Assembly (NCBI GenBank): GCA_019843655.1
Contig: JACDQD010000009.1
Span: 2,793,204 to 2,857,203, forward strand
From: Lethocerus indicus
Lineage: Eukaryota; Arthropoda; Insecta; Hemiptera; Belostomatidae
DNA: 64,000 bases
Direction: 5' to 3'
Part shown: piece by piece, positions 35,671 to 48,213 of the stretch
Layout: each line of letters starts with the position of its first letter
Numbering within the stretch: the stretch's first letter is position 1
Made by a program: the position numbers and the translations under genes
The notes under the pieces: generated by a model
The model's input: the letters and a program-made list of their open reading frames with translations, nothing else
Databases searched by the model: none
Told to the model about the DNA's origin: nothing

Positions 35671-35877
35671 GGTGTTCCCAAAAGTAATCAACAATTTGAT
35701 AAGATGTATTTTGGTCCTGAGGAGTTCTTCAAGAGGGGAATCGAAAATTTTCCGGAAAAGTGGCAGAGAGTTGTTGATAATATCGGTGAATATATAGTAG
35801 ATTAATAATTAAAGTTTCTTTTTTAGCAAAATAAAATTAATACCAAAGTCAAAATGTTGATTACTTTTGGGTACCCC
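35671..35877 (+). mobile_element. short mariner derivative, 207 bp
   Basis: Inverted ends (ggtgttcccaaaagtaatca from 35671; complement ending gggtacccc at 35877) are flanked by TA on both sides. Between them only the last 30 or so codons of a mariner transposase remain: FGPEEFFKRGIENF, then EKWQRVVDNIGEYIVD and a stop at about 35803. The left TIR is joined directly to this 3' coding end, so most of the element has been deleted. Confidence 0.85.
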
Positions 35878-35879
35878 TA

Positions 35880-38309
35880 ATACTATCTCCTGTTTGGTGG
35901 CTAGCAAAGTTTCCCAGCACGAATTAAGTCATTAAGTGTAAGCTCAAAGCACCGATAATTGGACCGTAAAAGATAACAAAGTAAACGTGAACTTACAAAT
36001 AAACTACATACGCATAGATTTAATGTTACCTGTCGCGTGCAATAGGCATTGTCAATGCGGTTAGTTATATCACATACTTTAGTTACAGTTCATACTTTAA
36101 CAGCACTAAATTCTTTAGATATTCACATACTAGATAATAACTCAGTCAGTCAGTACCATCCGCAGTAACAGTGAGGCACATATGCGTGTGAAGTGTACAA
36201 TGTTACTACATAGTTACAGTGGTAACTCAATAAGAATATCACTATAAATTCGTTTCATAATTTAAACAGAAGATGTTTATATTTTCAAGACTTAAGGTCT
36301 TTCTGTATTTGGATCACTGAGCCGTTTCTATCGGAATGGGTCGAAGTAAAAGGGAAAACCGCTTCTCTCCAGGGGCCTAATGTTATCGTCGCCATTTTCA
36401 ACCAGTATTACCCCAGTTTCTTCTACTTATTTTCAGGAAAATAAACCCTCCAGTATCGCTTTTCCAGTTCGGCTTATAGTGTTCGGAATTCGGAGAGTTG
36501 AACTACAAACGAGGCATTAAATTTTACAGCTTTGCTTTACACAATGCAGAATAACTTTATGTCATACATTCTCTATACATATAATATTAAGATTCACTTT
36601 ACGCGGCCTACGTTGCCAGGGTTGTAAAGCTTAACGCTGATCTTAACCGAGTACATTGTTATTTTTATAGCGACTATTTATATAGTTATGCAATTCTTAT
36701 GTAACTATTAATTCAATTGGGGGAGACTAGATTCTGTTATATCAATGGATCAACATCAAACTTCATAAGGATCCGCCATTATCGGCCATGCTTTATTAGG
36801 ATCCTTTTACGGGTAGACTGGTACTCTCGAGTCGTAAATTTTCCATTTAATACGAGTATAATATTTTTATCGATTGGTTGAATTAAGTTATAAGGCCGTA
36901 ATCGAGATGGAAGGCACTGTTATGAGGTTAATTCCAAGAAGCGGTCGTATTTATTATCTATTGAACGTTAATAAGGTCGGCATTTTTTCTGCTCTGTTTT
37001 TTTATTATCAATTATTCCAACTACTACACTTTTGAATTACTATAACCAACGTTATCGAATGTTCGCCATCGTCAGTACAAAGTGGGTTTTCTACCGACTG
37101 GCAATTCGGGTTTAGCGAAATAAAGTGAGATTAAGGTGAAGTTTTGAACACGACATGCGTAATCCGGGAATTAAATTGTCATACGTGTACACGTGTAAAA
37201 GGTGGAGTATTCATTGGTATTAATATGGAAAAATAAAATAACAGTTTCCTTATGCAGTTTCCATGTTGATTCAATGAGCGCCCAATTTTTTTTCGAACTA
37301 ATTTCGAAATTAGTTTAATATACGATCGCAGCCCGATTAATGGCCGGACATAGAGTGGGGGAGGTTTCGCATTATAGAGAACGACGTTGACCAAGACCCG
37401 TTGCACACATTTTAATTGTTTTCCATATCGGCGAAAAAAAGATAGAAGACGGATAATTTGAACGGAAACGGGGAATGAGAGGGAAATCATGAAAATCCTA
37501 GTTTCATAAGGAAGTATAAGGGGGCTGGAGGTCGGAAACTCCAAGTGACCCTCAGTCTTACACAATTGAGGCTGCGTTACGCAATTCCGTGCAAAACGTT
37601 TCGAATGAATCCCCCAAACTATCCGGTTTGCTGAATTCATCCTTCATCGTATAAGTTTCGAACGCGGTTTTATTAAAAAATGCACGAGCTGACATTATCG
37701 ACCAGAAGCCGATTGGAAATATGACTCACGATTATGACTAAATATTCTGTGACTTAAGCGCAATGAATAACAGTTGAAAATAATTATTACTGTACGATAA
37801 AATAGACGTTTTAGACTACAGTGTTCATCATTAGTCAAAAGAGTGTTTCCTTCACAGATGTATAGCAAATATTTAATGCCGAGACAATTTTCCGTGCTTA
37901 TGCAATAGAAACCACAATAGCAATAATTCCGTCAATATGCAGAAATATTGCGTTTCTTCAACGTTGTTGTTGGCAATGATCGTTTGGTCCCCGTGTTTTT
38001 TCCATTAGGGCAGTTTAGAAGACAGTTTTATAGTAGAAACTGTGGGCGAAGAGCAATTATAAATGTCCCAGTAATTGTCGCCGTTTCCGTTTCTTCGAAT
38101 TGTAAAAGTAGGGAATGTCCTCAGAGTTGAAAGTTATTTTTTCAGTTATCTGTTTTATAACGTCCGCCACGCGAGTAAGCCGCTTTAAGTTCGCGACAAA
38201 GCGCCAGAAAGGATACCCCCCGCGGAGCATCCGAAGAACATTTAAACTTAGCCCGCAAATTGCGGAATTATAAAACGTTTCCCTTTTCCCTTAACAATCG
38301 AAAAAACGG
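35880..38309. other. gene-free stretch with one unassigned ORF
   Basis: A 153-codon minus-strand ATG frame (37640-37179) is the longest stand-alone frame in the area. It has no domain, splice context or protein-like pattern that I can defend. Confidence 0.4.
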
Positions 38310-38780
38310 GTTTACAGCAAAGAGAAAATAATCAGTGACTGTTCGGTCACTTCTACGAGAATTTGTTGGAATTTGTGGAAATTGCTGTATCGTTGTACGG
38401 CGAGGTCTCGGACAAAAGGGACTTTAAGATCTGTGTGTAGGGTAAGGTGGGAGACATAGTAGGGTACGTCGGTTATTGTCCTTAATATTTTCGACTCAAA
38501 GGTTTGGATTTTGTGGATATTTGTCGCTTTGGCCGTACGTCCAGATCGGTTTAAGTATAGTGTCATACAATAATAATTTGTTGTTTAACCGTCTAAGTGA
38601 GAAAGTGACGTGGACACAATTGTTTAGGTTTATTTTTATTCTACATCTTTTTAACCATGTTCGGATCAGGTTGAAGTGATTCTGTAGGGTGTGGGAAGCG
38701 GTAATAGGACTTGGGTCTGATGAAAGGACAGCTTTGTGGTCTGTATAATTAATTTTAATCATACCGAATTTCTTCAATTT
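38310..38780 (-). mobile_element. second Jockey-type LINE fragment
   Basis: On the minus strand it reads LIRTWLKRCRIKINLNNCVH (38660-38600 area). It then skips to LNNKLLLYDTILKPIWTYG, then in another frame ATNIHKIQTFESKILRTI, and VSHLTLHTDLKVPFVRDLA. This order is that of the Jockey reverse transcriptase, with an internal deletion and at least one frameshift. The residues differ from the family at 41487, so this is a separate lineage. Confidence 0.8.
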
Positions 38781-40747
38781 TCAGCTCTAGCGGACCCATT
38801 TGAATTCACCAATATTAACAGTCCGCGTTCTGAAAATTGTTCTATAAACGGGCAAAATCTTCATAACTCCGGAATATTCGTATTCAACATTTCTTTGGGA
38901 TTTCTTATTCATAGGGGCGTACGCGGGCCGGGAGGGTTGACGCATTCTTGCGCAGCAATATATCACCGGCTAAGCCTTCTTCCAGGCCACTTATCAAGTA
39001 GGCCTTTCAAAGAATAAGAAAAAAAGAAGGGGATGAAACCCTCGCGGCCGACTCCTACCGGCGGCGGAGTAAAACTTCTCTCCCGCCCGTTTGGAATGTT
39101 TCCAGGGCGTTTCGCTAGCAGTATATCTCGTTCGTACAGACCGGTTTTTCAGAGAAGATTAACCCGATTCGGTGGGGGCCATTACACGAGATTGGCTCGC
39201 GGTCCCGGGAGTGCGGCGGCCGAAACCTCCTAGATCACCTGGACGGGGGATGAAGAAAAAAAATTCGGGATATATGGCGCGCTAGGAAATTGTAATTCAC
39301 TTCCCTGCAATTACACTATTTACACTACCATTAATTTCCGGATATGTCATTCGTAGGAAGGGTTTTTTCCGTAGCTATCGACCACCTCCGGACAGGTGAA
39401 TTAAGAAGGTTTTCCTCCCACTGAGGGAAATTACCCCTAACGAATATTCTCGGACAGAGACCGAAGGCGAGAATGAGAGCCCGCGGTGAAGGGGAGAAAA
39501 TTAGTTCCGAAGTTTAAAGAACCAGACGCCAGGGAGTGTTGAGAGCAAAACTTTCACACATGCCCACCAGAGAGAGAGAGAGAGACTAATCTACTGTCTG
39601 TAGTGTCAATCTTGTGGTGAGCCGACGAAAATTTAACCAAACACACTACATTGGACTAATTCCGAATTTTAATACAGTAGGATTAACGGAAAAAAGGTAA
39701 ATTAACCTTTTCTGTCATCAAAGAGGGTATTAACGGGACCCATGAAAATGTAGCCACCTCCCTCTCCCTATTGTATTCTAACATATGAAAGTTTTTTCAA
39801 TTTTATTATTCTCTGATTAGGTCCTTTTTCAAGGCATAGTATCGCCTAGGCATGTGGTATTTTACTTTGTTGATTTATGGCTATCGTGACTGGCGCAATG
39901 AGCGAGCGGGTTTCGTTACGGAAAAACTGATAAAAGGCAGAATATTATTTATTGTACGCCGAACACTGGCCAGATAAGAGGCCGTTGTTTGATGTGGCCG
40001 CAGAATGTGTATTTTTGTCGGGACATTTCAATTCAACGGCCGTCCTGAAAAAACGTTATCCCAATTATAACCGCCCTGTAGGCGTTCGAGGGCAATTCAA
40101 GTTATTTCGAAATTGGGACCATTCCCAAAATGTTCAGTGACATTTTTCTTTCTAAAGTTGCCGGCGATACTCCTATATTTCCTGTTAATTTGATACAAAC
40201 AAACAGCTGTTTATGTTTTTCTTTTTGGCAATACAACGCGACAATGTTCTCTTTTGATTTGCCAAAAGGTAAAGAATTCTGGAGCAAACTGTAACGAAAC
40301 CTGTTCGAGGCGGTCTGAAGAATTCGAAACTGAGACTAAGAAGAGCAAATCTATAATTGTTATAAAGTAATCGAAAGTCTAATCTATCTTCTTCTATAGA
40401 CCCGTATTTATTTATACCGGAAAAACGTGACAACTCTTAGTCAGCTAATTATTAAAGTTGAAGGTGAACAATAATCCTTGTTAATGCAAATGGCCTACCG
40501 CAACGATGCGTCACCTTTCAGAGCAGTAAATTAACGGCAAAATTCGAACCTAAGATTAAACCCAATATCGTAGAACTCCTGAGAAAAACACTGTCCGGTT
40601 CGAAGGAGAAATAATATAACACTGTCAAGACTTGAGGCGATAGAAACATTGACGTATGCCTCCCACCTTCGTACAAACAACATTTTAAATATGTAACGTC
40701 CACATTTATAATGGCGAAAGCGGATTGAAAAACATGCAACTACTTAC
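38781..40747. other. gene-free stretch
   Basis: A GC-rich part (39030-39240) is open on the plus strand without a domain. A terminal-repeat fragment and a GA run are annotated separately. Confidence 0.4.
39535..39569 (-). repeat. Penelope-like terminal-repeat fragment, segment A
   Basis: The text gttgagagcaaaactttcac followed by acatgcccacc is the reverse complement of the 25270-25310 text. A GA dinucleotide run follows directly (39568-39582). Confidence 0.6.
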
Positions 40748-40792
40748 TAAAAGGAGCCGTACAGCCGGCGTCATAACGAAAGGTGTACTCAC
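40748..40792 (-). CDS. candidate 45-nt internal microexon
   Basis: On the minus strand a long pyrimidine tract ends in tttttttgtttcag (last base 40793). After 45 nt a gtaagtag donor starts at 40747. With two bases completing a previous codon, the exon reads EYTFRYDAGCTAPF and ends in phase 1; a second frame (VSTPFVMTPAVRLLL) is also open. Both splice sites are close to ideal, rare for chance pairs this close. The gene is not recognised, and no neighbouring exon on this strand was found, so introns on both sides would be long. Confidence 0.45.
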
Positions 40793-41486
40793 CTGAAACA
40801 AAAAAAGAAAACATTTATATGAATTATGCGATCAATGTACCTTTGACAGCAACAACATTAATATATTTACATAATAATAAATAATATATATAAAATATAT
40901 GTAATTCTATATATACGATAATATTAAAAAGCAAACATTTCTTTTATACCTCCATGTATTATAATTAGTGTCTGAATAATACACATATTGAAATAATACT
41001 TATTTATCGTCAAACATTTACTTTGTCACGTTTGCCGAAATTCATTTGGTTATCAAGAGATCTAATAACTATGATAAATTAAAATAGTACACATTTTTGC
41101 ATTAGTGTTACATCTCATGGTTCCAATTCTCACGTGAACGAGAGGAGTACAATGACCAAAATCTAAATGTCCGTAATTTGCTAGAAAAATAGTATTAACC
41201 TTGCTGGAACAGAAAAGTGTTTCACCATTCGGGTCGGCCTTGTCTTTAGACAGAATCAATTTTCCCTTAACTATGTGAACTTGGAACTCGTATTGACCGA
41301 CCGAGGGTCAAGCTCAAGCGAACACGACCATTATATAAACCCATTTAAATGGGGTCTAATGACTAAGTCGTTGACCGGAGTACGACAGTCAGACGAGTTC
41401 ATCCACCAATACCTTATTTCCAAGGTTAGTTATCTGCCCATTCTTTGTTTAAATTCGCACGAATTATGATGTACTATATTTTAGGT

Positions 41487-42075
41487 ATCCTAATATGCGT
41501 TGTCCCACCCAACAGCAGATTCGCTATCTTGGGCTCCACCTCGACAAACGTCTCACGTGGAATCCCCACACCCGATTCAAAAGAATCGACTTAAACAGAA
41601 AATTTGGACTCTTACGGCCATTACTAAAACGGACATCGAAGTTGACCTTAAGTAACAAACTAACAATATACAAAGCAATACTCAAACCGACATTGAGCTA
41701 TAGGGATCCACCGAGACATCCGACATCCAGAGATTCCAATCAAAAGTCCTTCGCACCATCTTTAATGCTCCCTGGTATGTTTCTAACCACACAATCCACC
41801 ATGACCTCAACAAACTGACAGTTGACGAAGTCGCAAAATCTCGGTTCCTGAAGTTCCACTCCCGCCTTTCTCCTCATCCTAATCCACTCGTTCAGTCCCT
41901 TTCCTCTTTTACCCATCCTTTATCCCCACCACGACGGCTTAAACGCCACTGGTCCAGAGATCATCTCGGGCTGTAGTTAAATCATGTCAAAAGCGCCATC
42001 ACTTTCTTTACACGTGAAAAATATGCATGTATCAATTGCACCTATAACTGTAAAGTTGATTGTGCAAAATAAAAA
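41487..42075 (+). mobile_element. Jockey-clade LINE 3' end, longest copy of the family
   Basis: The reverse-transcriptase C-terminal text reads RYLGLHLDKRLTWNPHTR, then LLRPLLKRTSKLTLSNKLT and IYKAILKP. The frame then breaks near 41695. In a shifted frame the product ends TIHHDLNKLTVDEVAKSRFL, then THPLSPPRRLKRHWSRDHLG. The 3' UTR (atcatgtcaaaagcgccatc, then cacctataactg and gtgcaaaataaa) and an A-rich tail end at about 42075. It is 5'-truncated at 41487, typical of target-primed reverse transcription. This copy is the reference for the other six. Confidence 0.9.
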
Positions 42076-45000
42076 AGTTAAAAAAAATAAAAATAAATAA
42101 TACGCGTTGTATATTTTCGGCAGGTAATTATTCCCCTTGACTGTATCGTTTATTATGCGAAATTTTAGTTTATTTTCTATATTTTATTTTTATCCGTTAT
42201 CTAAAATAATGAACTGAAATGGCTCCGGAAATACCTTTTTCTTTATCTGTGCCGCAACAGATAAAAAATCTTCCTTAACGTTCTAGCAATACGCGTCATT
42301 GCACACATTGTCGGGATCAAAATGTTTGCCCAACTATTTCACACGTCTCTTCGTGTTTCTGTCGGATGGTCTCGTCAGCCCGCGGATGAAATAGGAGTCT
42401 CACAGGCGCCGTAAATTGCATAACAAAGGAGCCTCCACTCATAAAGAAAACAGACGTAAAAAGAGAACAAACAGAAGGCTGTATTCCGCCGTCAGATATG
42501 TGAGCTCCCTCTCTATATCCCACCGTACTAACCGAGTTAGCTCACTACATTATTCACTGAAAAATACACTATCTCGTTCGGAGTCGAAGACGTTTTAAGT
42601 CTCGCAACGATAATATATATCGCCGGCGGTTCGGAGTTCCGCCCGCGGGAGATTGCAAGCTCTTCTTTATCCATTTTACAATGGACAGACTGCTCTTTTC
42701 GGATCCTCAGAGGTACGTCAAATAAAATCGCCGACTATATAAAAAATCTGTTTATAACGGCGAAATCAAGGCAGACAAAAAGAAATAAGTGAAATTTGTC
42801 CAGTGTTTTATGTCCGTGTGTAAATACTCTAAGGGTCCATTTAATGTAGGCCGTGGCCCCGGGGGGCGCCCTTGCACCTCCTGTAACCCTGTATTGGGGG
42901 GAGATAATGAAGTGGAGACGATCCAACGACGATGATCGGGGGGCATTAAATTAAGTTAACAATGTCCGGGACATATAAATTCCCGAATATCGAGCGGTCT
43001 GAATATCTGAAAGGGATGAATATTTCATGGGTGTTCGCGGATTAAGGAATAAAGCGGGCGACTGAGACCGGGCCCTAAGAAAGGAGGCGGGAACTCCCGC
43101 CGGGAGTTCTGACAACCGCTCAAAAGGGAAGATTTCTGGGCGAGAGTTCAGTTGGCAATTCCGGCCCCCGCTGTCAACTCCCCCAGGCAGTTTAGCATTA
43201 AACGGCCCTTTAGGGCCAGCTTTTCATCCGACTCCCGATGACTTGAGTGGCTGAACCGAAACGGGCTTTTTCAAGACCGATAAAACGGTATGATGATACA
43301 AAACGACCATTTAATTCTTCTGCGATGCTCAGAAACAAATATACCCCCTAAATGCGTAAAATCAGTGGTACTTACGTATTAAACTGACAATAATGTAAGC
43401 ATGTAGCAAATTAACATAAAATAGGAATAGGAACACAAAAAGAGCAAATAGTACGAATTAATCATTATTTTTAATTTTGATGCATTGTTCAGCTATAGTA
43501 AATTAGTTATGCAAATAAATATTTAATATTAAAATAAATTGACAAAACTAGGTTGAATAAGACGGATATTGATGTGGTTACATCAAACATCGACCAGAGT
43601 TAAAAGGCAGGACAGATGAGATAGCTCTAGGGTCAAAAGTAGCAAGGATGCCTCCTCCGTGACTTCCCTTTCTAATTATTGGAATATGATGGGAAAGAAA
43701 AAAAATTCCAACATCGCTGCAATAATTCTCCTCTCGACAAACGGTGACTCAACGCTTGCGGTAATCTAATGGATTAAAGATCTAAAACGGTTTTTTTAAA
43801 CGAGCAATCGGGATGTTTATCATTGCGAATTAATATTTCAGCGAACGGTTTGCGAGTTCGGTCCCGAATTGGCGAGCTTAGAACTCGGAAATAAGTTATT
43901 GGTCGATTAGGCCAACACGAAATTTTTTTCTGTACGACTAATATATAAATTTATATGATTAGTTTATAACAGATAAATAAAGCTAGGTGGGCCAAAGTAT
44001 GAAAAATATGTAGGCGGGTCTACGACACGAATTTCATGATACGATCGTTGAGCAGGAGTCGTCATGTCCTCGCAGAATGGGACAACGGTGCTGTCAATAC
44101 AGAACTATAGCGCCGATATAGCGGTATAGTTAATTCTTCTGCCGGGTCCGATTGTCGGGACCGAATCTCATCTCTAGACAATAATAGCGCGCTCCTCCGA
44201 GATGACGCCACAAAGACCACCCACCCGGCGTCCCGTCCAAAGTCCCCCAACAGTACGTCTAATTATTTCGTTTATAGCTTATTTATAATGCGCAATGAAC
44301 AGTTTGTATTCTTCGCGCGCTGGGTATACAGATTCAATTCATGGCCGCTGATACAAATAGTGTCTATCGGAAATTAAATTGATTTTTTTTCAACAGAACA
44401 ATTTAAAAATTGTGGAGAAACGCGCTCTCCAATCTATATTCATAGTCAATATTCAATGGCGCGCAGACCAGCGCCAGTTAGCTCAAGGTTGGGCTCAATC
44501 ACTTTGACACATCGACCGGTTCATACCGGAGCAGAGTGCCTCACACCTTATCATTTTCCGTGCGATGAGGCACATTGACATTGTGCCGACATTGAAAGCC
44601 GATTTGTTAAAAAAATGAACAATAAAAACAAATAAAGGAGAGAAAAGCGGCATAAGATTTGCAAGTTACGGTTGTGCAGGAGATTGCCAGACAGGAATTA
44701 AACCGCGGAGGGGGGCCCAAGCGTTTACATCAATTCGGAACAGTTAAACACGAATGTGAAAGACCAATTGCGTTATAAATTGTAACAAAAAAACTTGTGC
44801 TATAAATGCTGGACAAGATGGAATTAATTAAAACAAGCGAGGCGGGACAAGTGCACTATTTCGAACACCATATAATGTAGGGTGCATGTTTTGTTCTTCA
44901 ATTATTTAACAAAAGTAACCGGATGGACATTTTTAATAAAACGTTTTCCCCTTGTTCATTTGACGTTCGGTCTTTTTAAACTGATTCTAGTGTTTCAGTT

Positions 45001-45078
45001 CGGCTGTGTTTTCAATTGTGCAATTGTTTCCTAGAGCAACTTTTTCCAAACAGCAAACTTCCTTACACCCTTACTAGG
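42076..45078. other. gene-free stretch
   Basis: GC-rich parts at 42600-42700 and 43060-43260 show no ORF with a domain. The frame 44250-44062 (minus) is unassigned. Confidence 0.45.
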
Positions 45079-45327
45079 TCATACTGAAGCTGTTATTTTC
45101 TTGTTCGCAAGAGCGGAGAAACATCTAATTTTCGACTGAATATCGAAGTCGTTTATTCGCTTCAACAGCTCCTTCATTGCTTGCTCTGAAGGTCCGGATT
45201 GCCGTCCGTGACATCTTTCTTTCTTCAAACGACAAATTAATGAGGCAACTACGTTTTGCAAATAATCAACCATTATACTCTTTTTGTTCACTAAACACAC
45301 CTCTGTTCCTGAACGTGCATTTAACAA
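45079..45327 (-). CDS. unassigned 82-aa ORF with codon-like composition
   Basis: This minus-strand frame starts with TTG at 45327 (the first ATG is at about 45273) and ends at TGA 45079. The later part (AMKELLKRINDFDIQSKIRC, then FSALANKKITASV) looks like a charged helical protein tail, and no long frame opposes it. An ATTAAA hexamer lies about 140 nt downstream (near 44940). It could be a last exon or part of an unrecognised transposon ORF. No family is recognised. Confidence 0.25.
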   Translation of the reverse strand: MLNARSGTEVCLVNKKSIMVDYLQNVVASLICRLKKERCHGRQSGPSEQAMKELLKRINDFDIQSKIRCFSALANKKITASV

Positions 45328-45492
45328 TCGTCGCGCCTCCTAGGAACGACCTTTAACGGCCGGATGATTCTAATTTGCAGTTGATTTTTATTGTTTTATT
45401 GATATGTTACACGGCCCGGTCTCGGGTTCGACCCCCGTTGGCGGACGAGAAACACGATTATTCCAAACAAACCTTAAATGCAAATATATCGT

Positions 45493-45900
45493 TTTTAACC
45501 TTTTTTTCATTTTGTACAATCAACATTGATTGTTATAAGTACAAATGCTGTCTGTATTTTTTTTCACATGCATATCATGATAAAAGATTGCCAAAGATGG
45601 CACTTTTGGCAAAAGAACAATTATGGTCTAAGGGCTAAGAGGATCTCTTAGGTGGATTGTGTGGTTAGAAACATACCGGGGGGAGCATTAAGGATGGTAC
45701 GAAGGACTTTTGACTGGAATCTCTGGATGCGAGCGATGTCGGATGTCTTGTGTGTCGGGATACCTTATCGGTTTAAGTATCGCTTTGTATATTGTCAGTT
45801 TGTTACTTAAGGTCAATTCTGATGTCCGCTTTAGTAATGGTCCTAAAAGTCTAAATTTTCGGTTTAAGTCGATTCTTTTAAGTCGGATATGAGCAAATAT
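45493..45900 (-). mobile_element. Jockey-clade LINE 3' end, 5'-truncated
   Basis: The T-rich tail (45497-45515) is followed by ttgtacaatcaacattg and the family 3' UTR. A deleted coding portion follows, including the complement of gcatcc-agagattccagtc and of LKRIDLN (about 45875). It aligns with 15957-16492, with internal deletions. Confidence 0.8.
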
Positions 45901-46549
45901 ATCGGATGCGTTATCTTTTGATTGCTTGATAGTAACGCGACATATTTAATTAAATAATATTCCCTTTTGCTTTTTGAGTGAAAGTCTCCGTCGGACTAAC
46001 GATACGACCTCATGTGTTATTGTTTTTCTGAGGACGGTAGACTTCTGGGCAAATACCCGATTACCGACGGGGCGTTAACCGAGTTTACGGTTAACACCGC
46101 GGTGTTAATATTTCACGTTCAAGGATACAGCGTTATGGCCGACCAGTGGTGGTGTTTACCAACCCGAGCGCATTATTTCCACTCCGGTTGAATTTCGTTT
46201 TCGGCACAAAAAACAAATATGTAGGATGAGCTCGCATTTCCCCGCTTGTGTTTTCACAGCGAACGGAGAACGGAGGGGAAGTCGAGACGGGAAAGCCCCG
46301 TGGAATTTTTATCAGCCGTTCAGATACCGAGAAAAACATAAAAGACAATACAACGGCCTTGGTATATTTTGTTACTACTTATGTTATGCTCTTATTCGCC
46401 CGCCAGCTATGGACATCAAATGATTAATTTCGGTACTAAAATGTGTACCTAAATAATAAATTTCATTACATAAATTGTTCTTTAACAAACATAAATTTTA
46501 TACGATCTGTAATTGTATTCACTAAAGTATAATTTTACAATAAGATCAA

Positions 46550-46720
46550 CAGTAGATTTCGTGTGTTTCTGTCTCCTCTCGCCGGTTCGGTCTTTTGCTA
46601 GACCCGTTTCGGCTGCCCGAAAACATCCAAAGTGCCAAAAGTGAAGATGGCGAGCGGCCGAAACCGGTTTAGCAAAAGACCAAACCGGCGAGAGGAAACA
46701 GAAACACGCGAAATCTACTG
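46550..46720. repeat. head-to-head pair of hammerhead-repeat ends (69-bp arms)
   Basis: The arms 46550-46618 and 46652-46720 are near-perfect reverse complements, starting cagtagatttcg and including ggtcttttgctagacc. They are separated by 33 nt (aaacatccaaagtgcc). Each arm carries the 3' half of the hammerhead core, from GCCGAAAC through the triplet to TAGC, and the gagaggagacagaaacac tail. The right core has lost GCTACT and reads GTT instead of GTC, so neither is a complete ribozyme. Inverted terminal repeats are an established arrangement in Penelope-like elements. Confidence 0.75.
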
Positions 46721-48213
46721 TATTCCAACCCATCGCAGACCACAAAACAGTTAAACAACAGTAGGCATTCACGTTCCTCTATGACTGAGAGAAATGGGTT
46801 ATGCCTAAAATTAGCCCTTTAAAACAATCTAAGCTAAAACAGTGTATATATTTAAAAAAAATTAATCGCAGATATTGTATAACCAACTGCCTTTTATCCA
46901 ACCGATCATAACACCGTCCCATTGAATTATCATCGATTAAGTCGGTAAATGGAGTTGACCTAATAACTGACGACGGCAATTAGGTCTCGATAATGGCGCC
47001 CAAGGAATGCCGGGCATTCCAGTCAGAAGGCTCATAAAGCCTGTTGCGCAACGATTACGAAGTCCGGCACAAGTGACATGAGGTAATATATCAGAAAAGA
47101 AGAGACATTAATCGATGGTGTTATAAAATCGGGGGGAAAAACACACCGGTAAAATAATGTCGGAAGCATATCACAGTATCAGAATACTGTGGGACATATT
47201 GGATTATCATTTAAGATTATTTGTCGGGTCGAAAGGGAGATATCCCGCATATATTCAAAGGAAAATAATAGATTTTTGTTTCAGAGACTCGTATCCCGCA
47301 TCGTTTATTGTGTATTAATTATATTATTAATTATGTATAGAATTACACTTTTTATGATAGATTTATAATTAAAATTTGAATGGTTTAAGAATGGACTTCT
47401 TGTTTAGTGGCTCCTGAAGGACCGCATCCCGATAATTGGCAGAAGTGATCGGATTCCCGATTATAATTTGAATTAAACGAGCGCCAATTAACTCCGGATC
47501 ACTCTATAAAATTTGTTATTCTGAAAACAGTGAAAGTGAAGAGATCTGTTATTCAGTAATTGCGGGCCTAATCGGAAGGGCTATTAAGCCGAGAATAATC
47601 CACGCGGAAGGCCGAAGTTGGTATCGTCATTAAATGTTGTCGCAACTCTGCTCAAGCTAAACTTTCAAGCTAATAAAACCGAGCTCAGGTTAAGAACATA
47701 ACTTTTTTAAATTGCGCATCAATTTGCGCGTAGAAAAAATGAAAGTAATACCGAGAAAATTTTCCAAATTTTAAAGTGGAATCCACTGTTCAATTTTTTT
47801 CCTGTGGGTCAGAAAGGAGGCCCTCTCACGCGACACGCGTTTTTTTCCGAGTAGATTTTCGCCTATATCGTTCCAGAGCAATAAATTCCTCATTTTCCGA
47901 CCAATTTGACCGAATCTAAATGATGGATTCGCGTGGGCCCTACCGAACCGGCGATCGAATTACCCCGGGAAAACCCGTGTCGGAAAATTGGAGTCGGTCG
48001 AAATTTCTATCAATTCGGGCCCCCAATCGAATGGCCGACGATTTAAACGTTTAATAACGAAAATGAAAATTTTTTTCATTCAGTACGGCTTCGTATCACA
48101 CGCAAATTTCATTATCACCCCCCCACCGTTTCCAAATAACAGTTCGAAATTACTTTTCCGATCTTCAGAAATTCGGCGAAAAAGTACCAACGGTAAAATT
48201 GTAGCCCACAAAT
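46721..48213. other. gene-free AT-rich stretch
   Basis: Nothing beyond short unassigned frames. Confidence 0.5.

Noticed and set aside
37179..37640. 153-codon minus-strand ATG ORF
   Set aside because: Length alone; the composition looks like translated AT-rich non-coding DNA and no motif is recognisable.
45400..45450. tRNA-like B box (gggttcgacccc)
   Set aside because: No A box, acceptor stem or anticodon arm upstream. Similar GGTTCGA text at 468, 19570 and 29402 occurs at about chance frequency.
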